Shown here in pieces: positions 21,701 through 36,200 of a stretch of DNA of 64,000 bases. The stretch is from Pelecanus crispus (lineage: Eukaryota; Chordata; Aves; Pelecaniformes; Pelecanidae), in contig NC_134643.1 in the NCBI RefSeq assembly GCF_030463565.1, forward strand, positions 125,594,309 to 125,658,308, given 5' to 3'. The notes under the pieces are model-generated. The model was not told the origin of the DNA and searched no databases. It saw only the letters and a list, made by a program, of their open reading frames with translations. Within the stretch, counting starts at the first letter, position 1. Each line of letters starts with the position of its first letter. The translations under genes and the position numbers were made by a program.

Positions 21701-24700
21701 AGCTTCATGCCAATTTTAGTTTGCCAGTCAGACTTGGCAGCTATCACTTCTTTCATTCAGCATAGTTTGCAAGCTACTGGACAGCACTAACATCCAAGCC
21801 AAGCTGAACGAACCTCTCAAGTAAGATGACAGGAGACCCTCTCCTTGTTTCACAGGGGTTTTATTCTGAGTGCTGCCTTGTATTCTTTGGACTAAAAGCT
21901 TGGTGCATTTCCATTCTGGAACTGGACTTATGGGATGGATCTGCAGATGCCGAAACATTGGTGGCAAAGGATCTAGCATTAATGTTGTAAACTGCAAAAA
22001 AACCTAAGTTGCAAATTATCTGAATTATAGCAATATCTTCCACAGTCATGCCATGTAAGCCTTTAATAGATGTTTTTGACTGGTGTGTCAGGCAGCACAC
22101 AGCTGGATCTAAGTGAATGTTATTATCTGCTTTCTGGATGAAACTTCTAAGGAACCTATTTTCTGTCTAGTCATGGGATGGGTATGTTAGAATATTGACA
22201 AAATGAATGCGTGACTTTTCTGGAGGAGCACATTAGGGTCCTTCTTTTAATGGCATTGAATGATGGTTTGCCATGTTCATGTGTGAATAAGGTGAAAACA
22301 TTGGGTAACATTTTTCTTTCACTTCATATGCAAGGCACAAAGCACAGAATGGAGCCTGGTTCATAATGGGAGACTGAAGGTAGAAGGAATCACTGATGAC
22401 TACTTGGAGTGGAGAAGCTTGCAAGTTTTCATTGAATGTGAATTGGAAAATGCAGTTCTGTGGAGGGAGGGTGTTTGAAAGGGTGTGGGGGAGCTTTTGC
22501 TGAATCTGCCTGACCACATATCGCCTGGACTTGTTCCATGGCTAGGGCACTGCAGGAACTGTAGAGCATTTAGTCTTGGGCAGGTAACCTGCTGGGTCTG
22601 TCCTGGGGCCAGGGACCCTGGCAACTACCTATAGCTGCTCAGTGAAAATTGCTTTCTTCTCTGCTGCTATTAATGACGACACTGATAGCAACATCAATTT
22701 CACTGAGCAGCTCCAGGGCCCTGGGAGCTTCTGGTTTGTGGAAATCCCTATTTTTCAGCCAGCTCTTGGACAGAGCTAGTGACCTGGCTTTTCTGCCTGC
22801 TGGATGTGAGTGCATTTGATTGCTGTCCCTGATTCCTGGCAATCAAGGTGACCTTGTGCATCACCCTGTCCATTTTCCTTTTTAGTACAGCAGGGTTGTT
22901 TCTAATAGTTTGGCTGCTGTTTAGACTCATAGCACCAAGACAGCTTTGCTCTGAAGTGCATCACACTTCAAACACAACAGCTCCCACAAAGTCTCAGCAG
23001 GTCAGTTCTGATACAGATTTGAACAATGCAGGACAAATCCTCTGTTGAGCAAGGCCCCATTTCGAGGCAGCTTCAGCAGCCAATTCAGGGTTCCCCTTGC
23101 ATGAATCTCCTTGTGGCACAGAGCCAGAGATAACAGGTTTGCGTCATCTTGCTGTGCAGCCCCTAGGCAGGGTGCGTTGCCAAGGCTGCAGCATGTTCTC
23201 AGTCCAGTGATTCTCCTGCTACTGGAATAGCCCTAAAGAAGTTACTGTCATAACTGCAGATGGCTCTGGGGCTGCTCCGAGTTGTTCTCCATGACCAGAC
23301 TGGCTGCCCAGGGGTTTGAGGAGTAGATTACGTGACGCATAAACATCCTTGCTGCTTTGTCTTGCTGTTGTCTTGAAAATCGGAAGGCTTTGCCCTAGGC
23401 TGAAGGCAGAAAATTCCTTTGCATGGCAATGTAAAACTGCCGTAACTAATACCATTTAGAAACCTGGGTGGCCAGTTACTAGTGCAGTTTAACAGGCTGT
23501 AATAACATCTATATACCTTCTGAAATATGTAGGGAAATGGGAAGAAAGTGTGAACAAATTTTTCAATTCTACAACTGGAAATAAAACCAAAAAAGCCAAC
23601 ATAAAATGCCAGAATTTTTGCAGTCTGGGAAGACTTGCCATTTATAACCCAAGCTGTCCCTTGAAGACAGCCTCTAACTCAACTACAGCTGGGTTTGTAG
23701 CTCACAAATTAAATTACCCTAAATTTCAGAAGGGTTTGGAAGAATGAAATATAAAGTACATATTTGCTACAAAAACACCATCCATATTCAGTTATATTAT
23801 GCCTAGGCAATGATCCTGACCCCTTAATTGGCTTAGGGCAGTCTTTCTATCTGGGCATGCTAATAATATTAAAGGATACCCAAAATACCATCTGAATCCA
23901 AATGCTTTTCCCAGATCCCCAAGGTTCTGATTTGCTCCTAATCAGATACCACACTCAGTTGCTATCAACTGTCTGTATTGCCTGCACAGGTGGCCAAGGC
24001 TTATAATTGAGGCTGCAGAGATGTACCAGTGTTGCTCCATGTTTTGCTCTGCTGCAGAGTAAAGATTGCTAGGAGGTAATGCAACAACCCAGGGAGATAG
24101 TGTGCTGTGTTTTGTGGTATGAAGCACTGACTTGCTTGATTCTCAGTTCCCAGCACAAAATTGCAGTGCCTTCTTCCCATGGTACTGTCTTTTGTCTCTT
24201 CTGTTGTCCTTGTACAACTGTTTGTGGATCGGAGACATCAACTATGTTACTGAAATAATCAACAAACAATTAAACTCTGTATTTTTTTAGCTGGATCATG
24301 TCAATGATTGTTTTCAACACAGCTCTGCTGAAGGGTTATTTTTAACTTGAATAATTTTAGAGTTCCTGTTTTCTGTATGACCTTGCAAACAATTGTATCC
24401 AAACAAATGAGGCCTTGGGGATGGGAAAGTGTAGCTGGATTGGGCTAGACTGGGAAGTAGGAGTTCTTAAGGCAGGTTTCCTGCCTAAAAATGCCCTTTC
24501 TGGAACTGTAGTGCCAGGTCTGATACTTCCAATAGATAAGAAATAATAGGAGAAAAAAGGAAGGGACTACCTTAGAACCCCAGTCATTTTTCATTTATGC
24601 CATCCAGCTTAATCAATTTTTATGTAACTGAAATATTCCTCTTGGGTCACCTTGATGTTTCTTCTTTATCAACTTCCAGTGTAATTAGGATACGGGTTGT

Positions 24701-27700
24701 ATCACCCATGTCCAAATAAGAGCTGAGGTAATTTTTTGGCAGGTGGTGTGAGAAGGCTTATTCTGTACTTGATTTTACCCTCTTTGCCCTTTGCTTAACA
24801 AAACTTAAGATGCAGTTTAGAGAAATTCCACAGTACCACACTGAGGTTCCAGCTCTACTCACGCAAGTAATTCTGCTGAATTGAAGAACACTACTTGTCC
24901 ACATATGAGTTACCCCTGTAAATAAGCCTTGCAGGATCAAATCCTCCATTTCCTTCAGAAAAGAGGGATTACTTCCACGGCTGGCATGGTAATTAACAGG
25001 ATTTCGGAAAGACATTCTTGCTGCTGCTTTCAAAATTAACTTCAAAGATTCCATTAATCCCTGTCTCAGGGGAAAAAAAAAATTGTGATTACAATGTTTT
25101 TTGAGAAATATCTGCTTAATAATGTTTTAATTCAAAATATGCTAATAACCTAAATATTAAGCAAGCTACTGTTTGTGCTAATTATGTTGATTACATTTGG
25201 TGTTGGTGTAAATATTCTGTTTAGAACATTGTATTGAATCTGAATACAAAATCAGCAGGTTCTCACTGTGCTCATTATAAATTACAGCCTAGTGTTGGCA
25301 AAAGTGGGGCACAGTGACAGTTCTTCTCTATGCTATTAGAATATTTAAAAACAGCACTGTAAGTGGGTTCTTATATCCCAGATGGTGATTCTCTCTGCCC
25401 ATTTTTGTCAGGTGCCTCCTTATTTAACCTGAAAGTGTGCTGGGTGCTGAAGGTCTGTTGACTGCATATGCTCAGAAGTGCAGGTTCTGAGGACTTACTC
25501 AAGTCAAAAGCTCTGTCTGCATGAAAGTGAACAAATTGTATCTCTTAAGGGTATTTGCCTCACTTAAACTGTGCTAACACCCCTGTCATTAAGGCACTCT
25601 GCCTATCGGGTGGAGCATGCATTTTGCATAGGCATGTAAATAAAATGTGTTTTCCATGGACAATGACCACATTGCAAACAAAATCACCCAGGACTGGGGA
25701 CTGCAACCCTGCCTTTCAACTACTGTGAGAAGCACCAGCTTCACGGCTACTCCTTCAGTTCCCATTGCTTTTTCTGTGAGGGTTGTCCAGTGGATCAACA
25801 GGAGGGCTGGGGCCTTATACCAGCATGCCTCTCTGTGCTGTCTCATGGGAGTTGTGGGTTCACCCTGATTAAACAGTACCTAAACCTGCATGTCCTCCTT
25901 CCTGGGGAAATGTAGCAACCAGTACATCAGCAGTCAACCTGGTAAATTGTCTGCTTTTCACACAGGCTGCAGCTTTTGTGGACAGCTATACCTTGAATAT
26001 AGTGCTTTCCTTCTGTGTTTGAAAGTAGCATTCGAGACTTAATTTGCACCAGTGTAAATAACTGTCAAAGATGCAAGGATATGAATGCCAAGGTCCAGGT
26101 TGTGTCTTCATAGAAAGCTGAAAGGAAATTGCAAAGAGACTGTATTTTGCCCAGATCATTGCAATAGCAAGAGCCCGGTAGTCATCCACAGTGCCTAGAA
26201 GGAAAAGAATCTGTAGTTATCCACAGCCTTGTTGTTAATTTCTGACAAATATTACTGTGGTTTCTAGGAGGATAGTGTGCATGCTTATGTGCCTTCAGTG
26301 ACTACAGAAGTCATAGAAAACCAGTGCTGGTCACTGTGCCAACTTTTAGCCACTGCAGTTTGAATCCCATCAGTTTATCTCAGCCCACCTGTGGAGTTTT
26401 AATGTATTAAAATAGCTATAGGAGAGCCTTAATAAAATTAAGGACAATCAAGAGCTAGTCAAGTAGAACACTGCTTGACCCAGGAAGATAATTATAAAAA
26501 TTGTCAGAGTGCCAGGGATCGTTTAGTTTTGACAGCCAGTCTTGAAAGATGGATTCTGGCACTCTTGCTCTGGCAATATTATGCTGCTCTGGCAATGCAA
26601 GCCAGAGAAAACTGGCTATAGAAAATTCCTGTTGTGTAAAGGAGCATGCAGAGAAGGTGCTACATGGATGAAAAGCTGGACATGAGCCGGCAATGTGTGC
26701 TTGCCGCCCAGAAAGCTAACAGTATCCTGGGCTACATCAAAAGAAGTGTGGCCAGCAGGTCGAGGGAGGTGATTCTGCCTCTCTGCTCTGGGGAGACCTC
26801 ACCTGCAGTACTGCGTCCAGCTCTGGGGCCCTCAGCACAAGAAGGACATGGACCTGCTGGAGCGGGTCCAGAGGAGGGCCACCAAAATGATCTGAGGGCT
26901 GGAGCACCTCTCCTGTGAGGCCAGGCTGAAAGAGTTGGGTTTGTTCAGCCTAGAGAAGAGAAGACTGCGAGGAGACCTTATTGCGACCTTCCAGTACTTA
27001 AAGGGGAGCTACAGGAAAGATGGGGAGAATCTTTTTAACAAGGCCAGTTGTGACAGTACAAGGAATAATGGATTTAAACTAAAGAAGAATAGATTTAGAC
27101 TAGACATAAGGAAGGAAGAAATTTTTTACAATGAGGGTGGTGAAGCACTGGAACAGGTTGCCCAGGGAGCTGGTAGAGGCCCCATCCCTGGCAACATTCA
27201 GGGTCAGGTTGGACGGTGCTCTGAGCAACCTGATCTGGTTAAAGCTGTCCCTGCTCACTGCAGGGGGGTTGGGCTAGATGACCTCTAAAGGTCCCTTCCA
27301 ACCCAAAGCATTCTATGATTATGATAGGTGAGAGGCCATATCCTAAAGAACTGAGATCCCATGGTGAGAGCAGCCGGGGAAAAGTGGTAGTCTCCAGAAA
27401 GTCACTTGTACCAGAAGTGCATGGTCATGACCAGGTATGAGCTGCTTTGTATTGAAGTGTATGTTGATAAATATTTTTCCTTACTGTCAGGTGCCCAGAA
27501 AATGTGGTCTGATTTCTTACAATGATGTGCAAGACAGAAGTAACAGACACATTATCAGATTTACCTATCTTTCAGACAAAATATTAGCTAGATGTTCTGT
27601 ACTTGATGCAGTTACCTTAAATGTGGGCTTTGAAGGACACTTTATCTCATAAGTATTCAGTACCACATCTATAAAAATGTGGAGGAACTTGTAAAGGAGG

Positions 27701-30700
27701 CACAAATAGACCAGTGAGGAAAGTTTACTTATGTAGCTTCTAACACAATTTTCATGACTATATTCCAGCTTCTCTCTGGGATTCTTCAGTTCTGCCTGCA
27801 GATATTCTTTAGGTGACTAGCTGTTTACTGATGTGAATGAACCTGTATGTCACAGAAGTTGGCTTAGGATTTACCATATGGCTGTATTGCAGACCAGTTT
27901 TGAGAAGACTTATAATACGAGAGAATGAGTGAAACAGCAGAACTTGTGCATGGCTTGCCAGCAGTACACCTAATCTCTCCCAGCTGTCCATCTTCATGCT
28001 TTTGATACATAATTCCAAAAAATAGTGGTGCTAAATTCCAGTCCCATTATTTAGAGGCTAGGTATCCCTTGGCAGCTTCAGTAAACAGAAATCTTTGTCA
28101 CAGCAGCATCATTTTCCCTGCTCTTAACTTTTTACCTTAAACATGGTAATATCTTTTGTCCTTCTTACTACCAAATTATTTACTGTGTTGTGGTAAAGAG
28201 TAATGTTTTTCACACCTAAATGTGTGAAATGCTGAGTGCTATAGTTTCAAGTCAATACATGACATTAGAAAGAGGTTGTCAAACATAGTGAAACAGAAAT
28301 CTCCAGTAAAGAGTTGAAATCCTGAATTCTGGAGAGTGTATCCACTCGTTCCAGGTCATAGCTGCTTGGTTCTTGCCCCTACTTAAATTTTGGATCTTCA
28401 TTTAGTTTCTGACATACAGCTTGTGTTCTTTGCTAGAGCATGAAAGAAAAGCAATTGCAAAATTCCTGTTGATTTCAGTAGGCTCAGGATATCACCTCAT
28501 CACGTAATTATTTTTAAGTGGTATGTATGCATAATGTATTGATCTACTGGCAAAAGCTGGTGTTTCCCTTGGTGCCCACTACTTGTTTTTCAGTTGAATA
28601 GGTTATCTTCCTGTTTTTTTAATAGCAAATTTATACCTGGTATTAAAAAACATGGAAAACTGTGGGTTCTTAGAACCAGAGGAGTTGACTATAATATGAC
28701 TGGACAGGGGATACATGGAAAAGGAGGCCGTGTGAAGTATGTAGGTCCCACATTTGATAGGGTCTTCCGTTCTGTGTTTTTAATACAGATTTCTCTAATT
28801 CATTCTTTAGTGTGTAGGAAGTGTGCATGCTCATGTAATATCCTCAAAATTCCACCTAGGGGAAACTAAAAATCATGCTATGAACCTTGAGGCAGTAATG
28901 GTCATATACTAAGTATGCTTTGGGATCTACCTATGCCCATAGCCTAATGAACCTCAACTGGGGCTTACTTCAGTAGTCTAAAACTCTCAGTACTTTTAAA
29001 GATCAACCAACACTCAGATCAGCCTGTAAGAACTTTTGTTTCTTACATTGTTCCTGGATAAAGTCAACCCTAATTGTCTTAATTTGAGGAACTGTACAGG
29101 AGGTTTTTAGTCCTGAAAAACAGCAGGTAGAAATTGCTGTATCTCCTGGTCTTTCAGCTGTTAACTAGGAAGCTTTCCTTACTTGGAAAACATGGAAAGT
29201 CCTTAAGCAGATATTTACAGTGACATTTTGTATTTGCAGAGAAGTTATAAACTTTATAAATTTGTAAAATGTATTTTTCAGTACTTTTTTCATGCTGAGG
29301 CTAAAGCAGCTCTTTAATGAAAGCAGAAGGCTATGGAAAAAAAGATGCTGATGAAATAGCTTAGTTTATATTAATTTATATCTCTTATAGAGAAAACTTT
29401 GTATGGAGAACAGATGGTAGTGCAGAATAAAGGCTTGCTTGGCACACAGCTGGCTGACCCACAGCCATTTTTGTGCTGTATTGTACCAACATGTATTTCC
29501 TTCTGTCACACACATGTAATGCCTCTTGTTAGGGATGGACCTGGTAGCAAAACAAGGCTTAAGAAAAGCTTAGGATATGCAGTCTTCACTGCTGTTCTTG
29601 TCAATGAGTACAGAACATCCTGATAATATTTCATATGTGTCAATGAAATTATTTTTTGTTCTGAGTCAAGTCTACACTGACTCTTTTTCTGCTCTTCACT
29701 TTACAAAACTTTCCACTGTTTCTATTCTCTTAATTCTACCTTTGGATGCTCTTTCATTCTTTGATGTAGAAACAATATAATTTTGAAAATCTCTAGCTAT
29801 GCTTTACTGGGATACAGCCTGCTGTACCTTGTTGGCCCTGTGCTGAGGTGAAGAAGCAGAATAATGTTATTACTGTAAGAGCCCATTTGTCAGAGAACTT
29901 TCTGGCAGTTTCATGTCCCTGATCTTGGGCTTTCTGTGGCTCATTGAAAAACAAACAACCCCTATGCCCCCCAAAATTCTGTAATCAACACCTGGCTACA
30001 ATCCCTAACACTGTGGTGCTAATTGGAAGCATAACTGAAAAGGTCAGGCTGTTTCAAGATAAGAACAGAATGTAAGATTAAAGGCAAAAATTTGGCTTAG
30101 CGGTGCAGGAGGGGCTAGAAGAATGAGTAGAAAAGCTGCTGCAGTAATTTAACGTTCTTGAAAAGTCCTCCAGGCTGCATATTCACTTTTGACCTTAGTT
30201 TGTACACCTAGGGGACTAATTTAATATGGTTTTTCATACCACATTAACTAGCTGCTGTGTATAGCACTGACAATTTAACAGGAAAGTAAACCTGTTCTTT
30301 TCTTACTGGGATTTTGGGCATATGGCAGTAGTCCTTTTGCCTTCCTCTTCTGACAAATTGGGAGTGACTTTGATTTTGGAGATATTTTTAATGATGTTCC
30401 TTTGTTCTGTAAAACCACTGAGTTAAAAATTAATATAGCCTCAAGCAGTCATAAACTATGTTTCCTCCTACGCAACATAGCAACAAAACTGTTTATCCTG
30501 TTTTACTGTATAATCATTACAGTTTTGCACTCATGTTCATTTTGGCTCTGTTTTTTCTTTGATACCTATTGGAAAGATTATTCAATGCTTCTGTCATAGT
30601 GCTTGCCTTAGGAAATGCGGGGGAATTTCAGAAGCAATCTTTGAATGAAGGAAGCTGGCTACAAGTTAGAGGAAACAAAGTGTTAGACTGCTTTTATCTT

Positions 30701-33177
30701 TTAAAATATGGAAAACAACTTGGGGATCTTCTGTTTAAAATCAAACCCTAGAAATTAATATTGTTTTTCTTCTATTTAATTGATTTTAATTTGATCTGTT
30801 GCATCTGAGGACAATATCTGTTATACCAGCTTTTGGAGGGCTTTCATCTGTTGCTTCTTGAAAATAACTCTAGTAACTCTGCCTCATGTTTAGTCCTCTT
30901 GTGCTCTGAAGGACACTAAAAAACTAAGCTTTGTTTCACAGCCTGTGGTAACATCATGAAAGGTGATGAAAGAAGCAAGAAGCTCCAGCTGCTAATAGTA
31001 CCAGCATCTTGAAAATGTTTTAAAAAATAGGTCCCTGACTGTATTGAAACAAAAGGTGAAAGGCTTTGCAGGTGGATGATCACATTGTGTATTGCTTTTT
31101 CATAAGCTTCAGTGCCTTGTTAATGAGAAACTGATTTTTACTTTCAAATCCATTGTACTCACTTGGAAGACAGCACAGTGCTTATAGATCAAAATATGTA
31201 TATAACTGAAGGAAAGACTATCAGAAGCTTGTTTGGCAGACTTTCAGGCTTCATTCTGTGTATGTCCAGTGGTCACAAATCAAATGAATGGCTGTAGAAT
31301 ACTTAGACTGATTTCAAGACTTAAAGAAAAATCTTGACCTCATGAATAGAAAAACCTTCATTGACAAAAGCCAAGTTTTTGTTTGCTTTCTTTGACAGCT
31401 TTCCCCTCTCCCTGAGGGGAAATCCTGAGACATGAAATAAATGTGTGGATCCATATTCCAGCACTCCATCAATAGCAGACTGAACCTGACAGGTATAGCC
31501 TAGGGAGGAAAGAGAAGCTTTCATAAAGGCTAAGTAGCACAGCCTGAAACACTCAGGAAATAAGACAACTTGAAAAAGCATTTAAAAATAAACAGGGGAG
31601 GAAAAAGCAATACTCCCAAATGCTACCATTTTACAGATAGGAAAAATCCAGTATTTTGGTTTTTTGGGAGGTCCCAATAAATTAACACTAAAATCTAGTT
31701 TCAAATGTGGATGTAAAATGAAATATAGAAATATTAACCAAATCTTAAATAAAGGCATAAAGGTTAATATCTTTAGCAAAACTGGTTGTTGTATGGATTT
31801 ATTGATTTTGGATGCTTTTGTAAGAGATGTTTATCCCTTTGGCCAAGTTTTCTCTCCTGTCTTAGTTCTGGGGCTCCAGGGAGAAACAAATATATTTCCC
31901 ATCACATGGGGAGACCATAGCTGTGGTTATAGACTCAGAGTTGTTTTCTCTAGGGATGCTCTGTCTCATTGAACAGAGTGAGAGATGAGGCAGAGCCAGT
32001 AGAGCAGATACATGCACTGAAGTCTGCCACAGAGAAGATGAAAAAGCCCACCACTGGCATGTGGATGCACGATAGACCATATGTAGCTTTTTTGTCTTCG
32101 GAGGGGTTTGAAGAGCTTGCTTTCCTTCTCTGGCTTCTATAATAAGAGCTAAGAGAACACATGAAGGTTTTTACTTATGTTGTGATTAGGTCCATATATA
32201 CAGAATACCCTGAAAATACCACCGCTGTGGGAGATGGACAGAAACCAGAGCAGCAGAGAATGTTTTAACCAGATATTCTAGAGTAAATACCTTCAGATAA
32301 GTATGCCTGTATCAGTTTTTATAAGACAGTCAGTATGACTGTCCATATTTTGGTACAAACCATTTGGTTTGCAGTGCTACTGTAGCTGTTAACTTTCCTG
32401 ATGCATGAGGATGTGCTGCCTCTGATGGCTGAATGCAGCTGGATTTATTCACTGAATTTAATACTCCTAGGTTTTTTACATGTACAACCCTAGAGGACAA
32501 ATTCTTTAGTAATTTTGCATAAGAAATGCAAGTTTTGCCATATGTACTAAAGTACCCTAATTCAACCTGTGAGATGTCTTCTCTGGGAGATGAAGTATAA
32601 TTTTCATAGAGTGATCATTCCTAAGCTAGAAAGTTACCTAGCAGTGTAACCACACTAATACAGTCTTGCCACTGTGAAAAGTTATTTGGACTGCACTGGT
32701 GTTTGCCATGTGTTATTTAGTAGAGTAACTTAAATCAGTTTGTTTAATGGAAAGTCATGAGGCTATTCCTTGGACAGAGGGAATTGAAGTGGGAAGTTGC
32801 ATCTCCACTTGTGGCCAAAGCTGAAAGATGAGTTTTCTGGCCAAAGTCAGGTCAGAATAATCATGGAAATGGAGGCACAGCAGGGACCTGAAGAGATGTT
32901 GTACAGTAGCTGATACCCTTGCACTGCTGGAAACTTGATTACACATATCCCATCACTAATGTGCTAATTATATACAGTTGCACACATAGTTACACAGCTG
33001 TACCTAAATGGTACTAAGCATTCCTGTTCTGACTGGTAGTATTTCAAAGCAACATTGCATGAGGGTGAATGACTATCCAAGGTAACGAGGAGAAATTGGG
33101 CTGTAAATGCTAGTAATTCCAAGGGGAAAATGCACATTCCAGTTTGTTCTAACCATTTGGGTTTTTTTTCTGAACAG
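12797..33177 (+). other. PCP4: PCP4 intron 1 (20.4 kb)
   Basis: The intron runs from donor GTGAGC to an acceptor with a T-rich tract (GGTTTTTTTTCTGAACAG). Its first 240 bp belong to the CpG island. It holds one decayed CR1 (about 26.66-27.33 kb). The rest (13.04-26.66 and 27.33-33.18 kb) is AT-rich noncoding DNA in which I recognise no exon, RNA gene or further transposon; an A-rich run lies at about 19323-19346. Open frames are short and without domains. Confidence 0.85.
26662..27327 (+). pseudogene. CR1 LINE 3' end (ORF2 C-terminus), decayed
   Basis: This is a 5'-truncated CR1 inserted in PCP4 intron 1. The + strand encodes pieces of the ORF2 C-terminus: MDEKLDMSRQCVLAAQKA, then [20 protein letters not shown], then [20 protein letters not shown]. 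The frame shifts near 26790 and hits an in-frame TGA after the KMI codons near 26890. The 3' end carries the usual GGTTGGGCTAGATGACCT and CCTTCCAACCC sequences and ends in ATTCTATGATTATGAT. It belongs to a different CR1 subfamily from the copies at 37.0 and 53.6 kb. Not functional. Confidence 0.9.
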
Positions 33178-33229
33178 AGACAAGGAACCGGAGCTACAAA
33201 TGGAAAAGACAAGACATCTGGTGAGAATG
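33178..33229 (+). CDS. PCP4: PCP4 exon 2
   Basis: The 52-bp exon lies between the acceptor CTGAACAG and the donor G|GTAAGG. It reads RQGTGATNGKDKTSGEN plus the first base of the next codon, following Met-Ser-Glu from exon 1. This is the disordered N-terminus of PEP-19, before the acidic stretch and IQ motif. The human protein has Ala where this one has Thr at residue 7, as I recall it; otherwise the visible part matches. The exon ends in phase 1, so the next exon should begin with two bases completing an Asp codon. That exon (acidic segment plus IQ motif) was not found down to 64000. The identification is strong because length, phase, splice sites and peptide all agree. Confidence 0.95.
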
Positions 33230-36200
33230 GTAAGGGTAGACTGTATTTCTTGATGGAGAATATTGAGTCAAATTGAGCTAAAATATTTTTTACTGTAATG
33301 ATAGACATCGGTAGTAATGGCCTTGGTTTTGTATCTTATCTTTTGAATGTGTTTTTAAAACTGAAAGGGCTTCAGTGGGATTGTTTGCATTATATTTGTA
33401 TGTTCAAATCATCTGCTAAAGTAGAGACCTGATTCTGAGCTTGTACTATGGTAAACCAAAGGACTCTGTAGAAGTCAGTGCAGATACAAATGAGGCTAGA
33501 CCAAGACAGTGTTAGGTATGCGTGAAAAGGACACCAAGAGACTAGGTTAAGTATTATGAGCAGCTGCTATGTGAATGGGGAAGGTGAACAAAAGTAAACT
33601 AACTACAAAGGACTTGCTCATAACATAGTTTCTGTGGTCTGATTCATCCCACCTAATTTTAGGCCCATAACTAAGATACCAAAGTTAGAAGCCACTTGCA
33701 TAGAGCTCATTTGAGTGTTGCTAGAGAGAGGCTATGGATGGAGCAGCTCACATGGAAGGACCATATGGCAAATAGGCTCCTACCTTTGGCACTCAACATG
33801 AGTGAATCTGGACTCATGCTCCACTGCTCTAAGGGGTGAGTCATTGGTTTTTTCACACTTTAACAAATGGGCTGACAGGAACCAATTTCTGCCCCTTAAG
33901 TGACACAAACAACTCTAGTCAGAAAAAAAATTGAAAATGTTGATTTTTTTTTTTCTGAAGAAAGTCAAACTGAATTTTCAGTGAAAATAGCAATTGTTTT
34001 TTAGCTGAAATCTCATTTTATTTCCTATAGGAGGCAGAAATGCTTTACACACAGATGGTTGATTAAAATACAGTTACCATCAGAAACATTTTTTCAAAGA
34101 AAAACATTTTGATCAGCTTTATTATATACCTAGCTGAATATGAGGCAGCATCAGTTTGCAGACATTCATGAACAGGATGAGGATTGAACTGTATAAATAT
34201 GCTGTCTGCTTCTGCTTGATCATCCAGTTCTAATTAAAAGAATATGTTCTGGTAGTCCATACCATCTACTGAAAAGCAGGAAGAATATAAGTCTCTTCTC
34301 TGAAAAGCCAAGAGTTTTCTGAGATGGGATATTTGAGCAGTTATTTTGGATATGAGTTTTGGCCTTTACGTGTTGGTCTGAACAGAACTTTGGGCCCTTT
34401 GAGGCAACACATCCTAAAACATTAGGAGACATCTTTATGTTTAGTCTTTCTATTAGAGAGGTGACTTTCCCATAAGGGCTGTTTGCATAATGTTACAGTA
34501 AATGAAATCTGTAGATGATGTTCCCAATATGATAAAACACAAATTAGAATGGAAAAAAGAAATAAATATTTTGGGTTGTTATAGAGTCTTGAATTACTGT
34601 GAACAAATGTACCCTGGCAACAAAGCCATTTGCATTCTCAAGTTAACGGGAAAGGAAAGCAAGCAAAATTATGTCAGCCATTTGCGCAGCATGGGAAGCA
34701 TGTTTTTCTCTTTACTGTTTGAACACATTATGAACTGAGCTCATTTGCCTTGAATTTCTTCCCAAATAAAGTTGTCATGTTGTCAAGTTAGCTAAGATTT
34801 ACTGATCCTGCAGCATTTTTAAAAGCAAATTCTTTTTTTCTCAAAGGGAATTTTGAGTGAGAAAGGGCTGCATCATTAATTCACAAATATATATGATTCT
34901 AGTTGTAGCGTAAATTTAGGTGTAATATAAATAGGCAGATGTGCAGTTAATCTTAGACAAATAGATACAGCCTGCTGTACCTGAAGCAGAAATGTATAGC
35001 TCTTTGGCCTTATTAGCTCTGTGTAGTTAGAACTCAAGCAGAAGTGATTTAATCCTCTGAAAATTGGGGTGTGCTGTAAACCTACATACACAATATAAAT
35101 CCTCTGTTACATGGGTTTTGGCCAGAAGTCTGCAATATGTCCATGTCTTAAATTTTCTTTGTGGCTGTTATCAGCCTCTTCAGATGTTCGTTTCCTTGTC
35201 AAAAGGAAACTTTCCCTCTTGTTGAAAAGGGGGGAGGGGGGGAGAAAGCAAAAACCCTTTCATCTTGTTTTAAAAAAAAAAAGTCATGCTATGAAAATAT
35301 TGGCAAGGCAAACTAGTCCGGTCACTGTCCTTGCTCTTGATTACAACATCAGGAAAAGCTGCTGAAAACTAGCCCTAACAAGAAATAAACATGCCCAGCT
35401 GTTTCCAGGGGTTTTGATTTGTACAGTGGAGACATTGCAATAGGTCAGGTTTTGTTCATGCATTGTTTGTAGAAAATGAATTTTGGGCCTGTCTCTAGGC
35501 TGGCTCAAAACTGGACAAAATAAAACTAATGACCATGGCAATCGGCTTCTTTGAAGACATGTATGGTGTTGCTGTCACTGTAAAGCATTCAGGGAAATTC
35601 AATCTCTGAAGATTCCTTTTATAGTAATGGTAGTTTTGGTAGACAGTTATGAATGCATGTTCTTGTTTGACCTTTGTTAGATAGCAACATTATATCCTTA
35701 GTTGTATTTAGTTCCTACCACCACAGCAGTGGTCTCTCTTACCTAGCCTCCCTTCCAACACGCAAAATGCAGGCTCAGTCCCAGTGTCTACTGAACTGGC
35801 ACTACCTCGTTCTAGCAGCCTTGCTTGTTGGCTCAGGAGGATGGGCAGTGGAGAAGATTAAGCTTCAGAAAAATCAGTAGTGTGGAGCAGTGATATGGCA
35901 CAGTACAAGAGTTTGTGATAATGGGAGAAGAAAATCCCGTACACAAACTGTACTGGTTGTCATGTTGATGGATGGACTGTTGTACCTACATGGGACCTTC
36001 ATTCATCAGCAGTTATCTTCCCTCAGCTGCCTTTTTGAATAGTCTTCCAGACTGCTAGGTGGTAAGGTGTGGGGGACAGAGTTCCCTTTTCTCCTCTTTC
36101 AGAGGTCATTAGCAGACAGGATTCCTCTCCACTATATTTTGTATCATATATACCACCATATTTTCTTGGGTTTTGTCCAGCAACAAGCCTGGTAGTTCTT

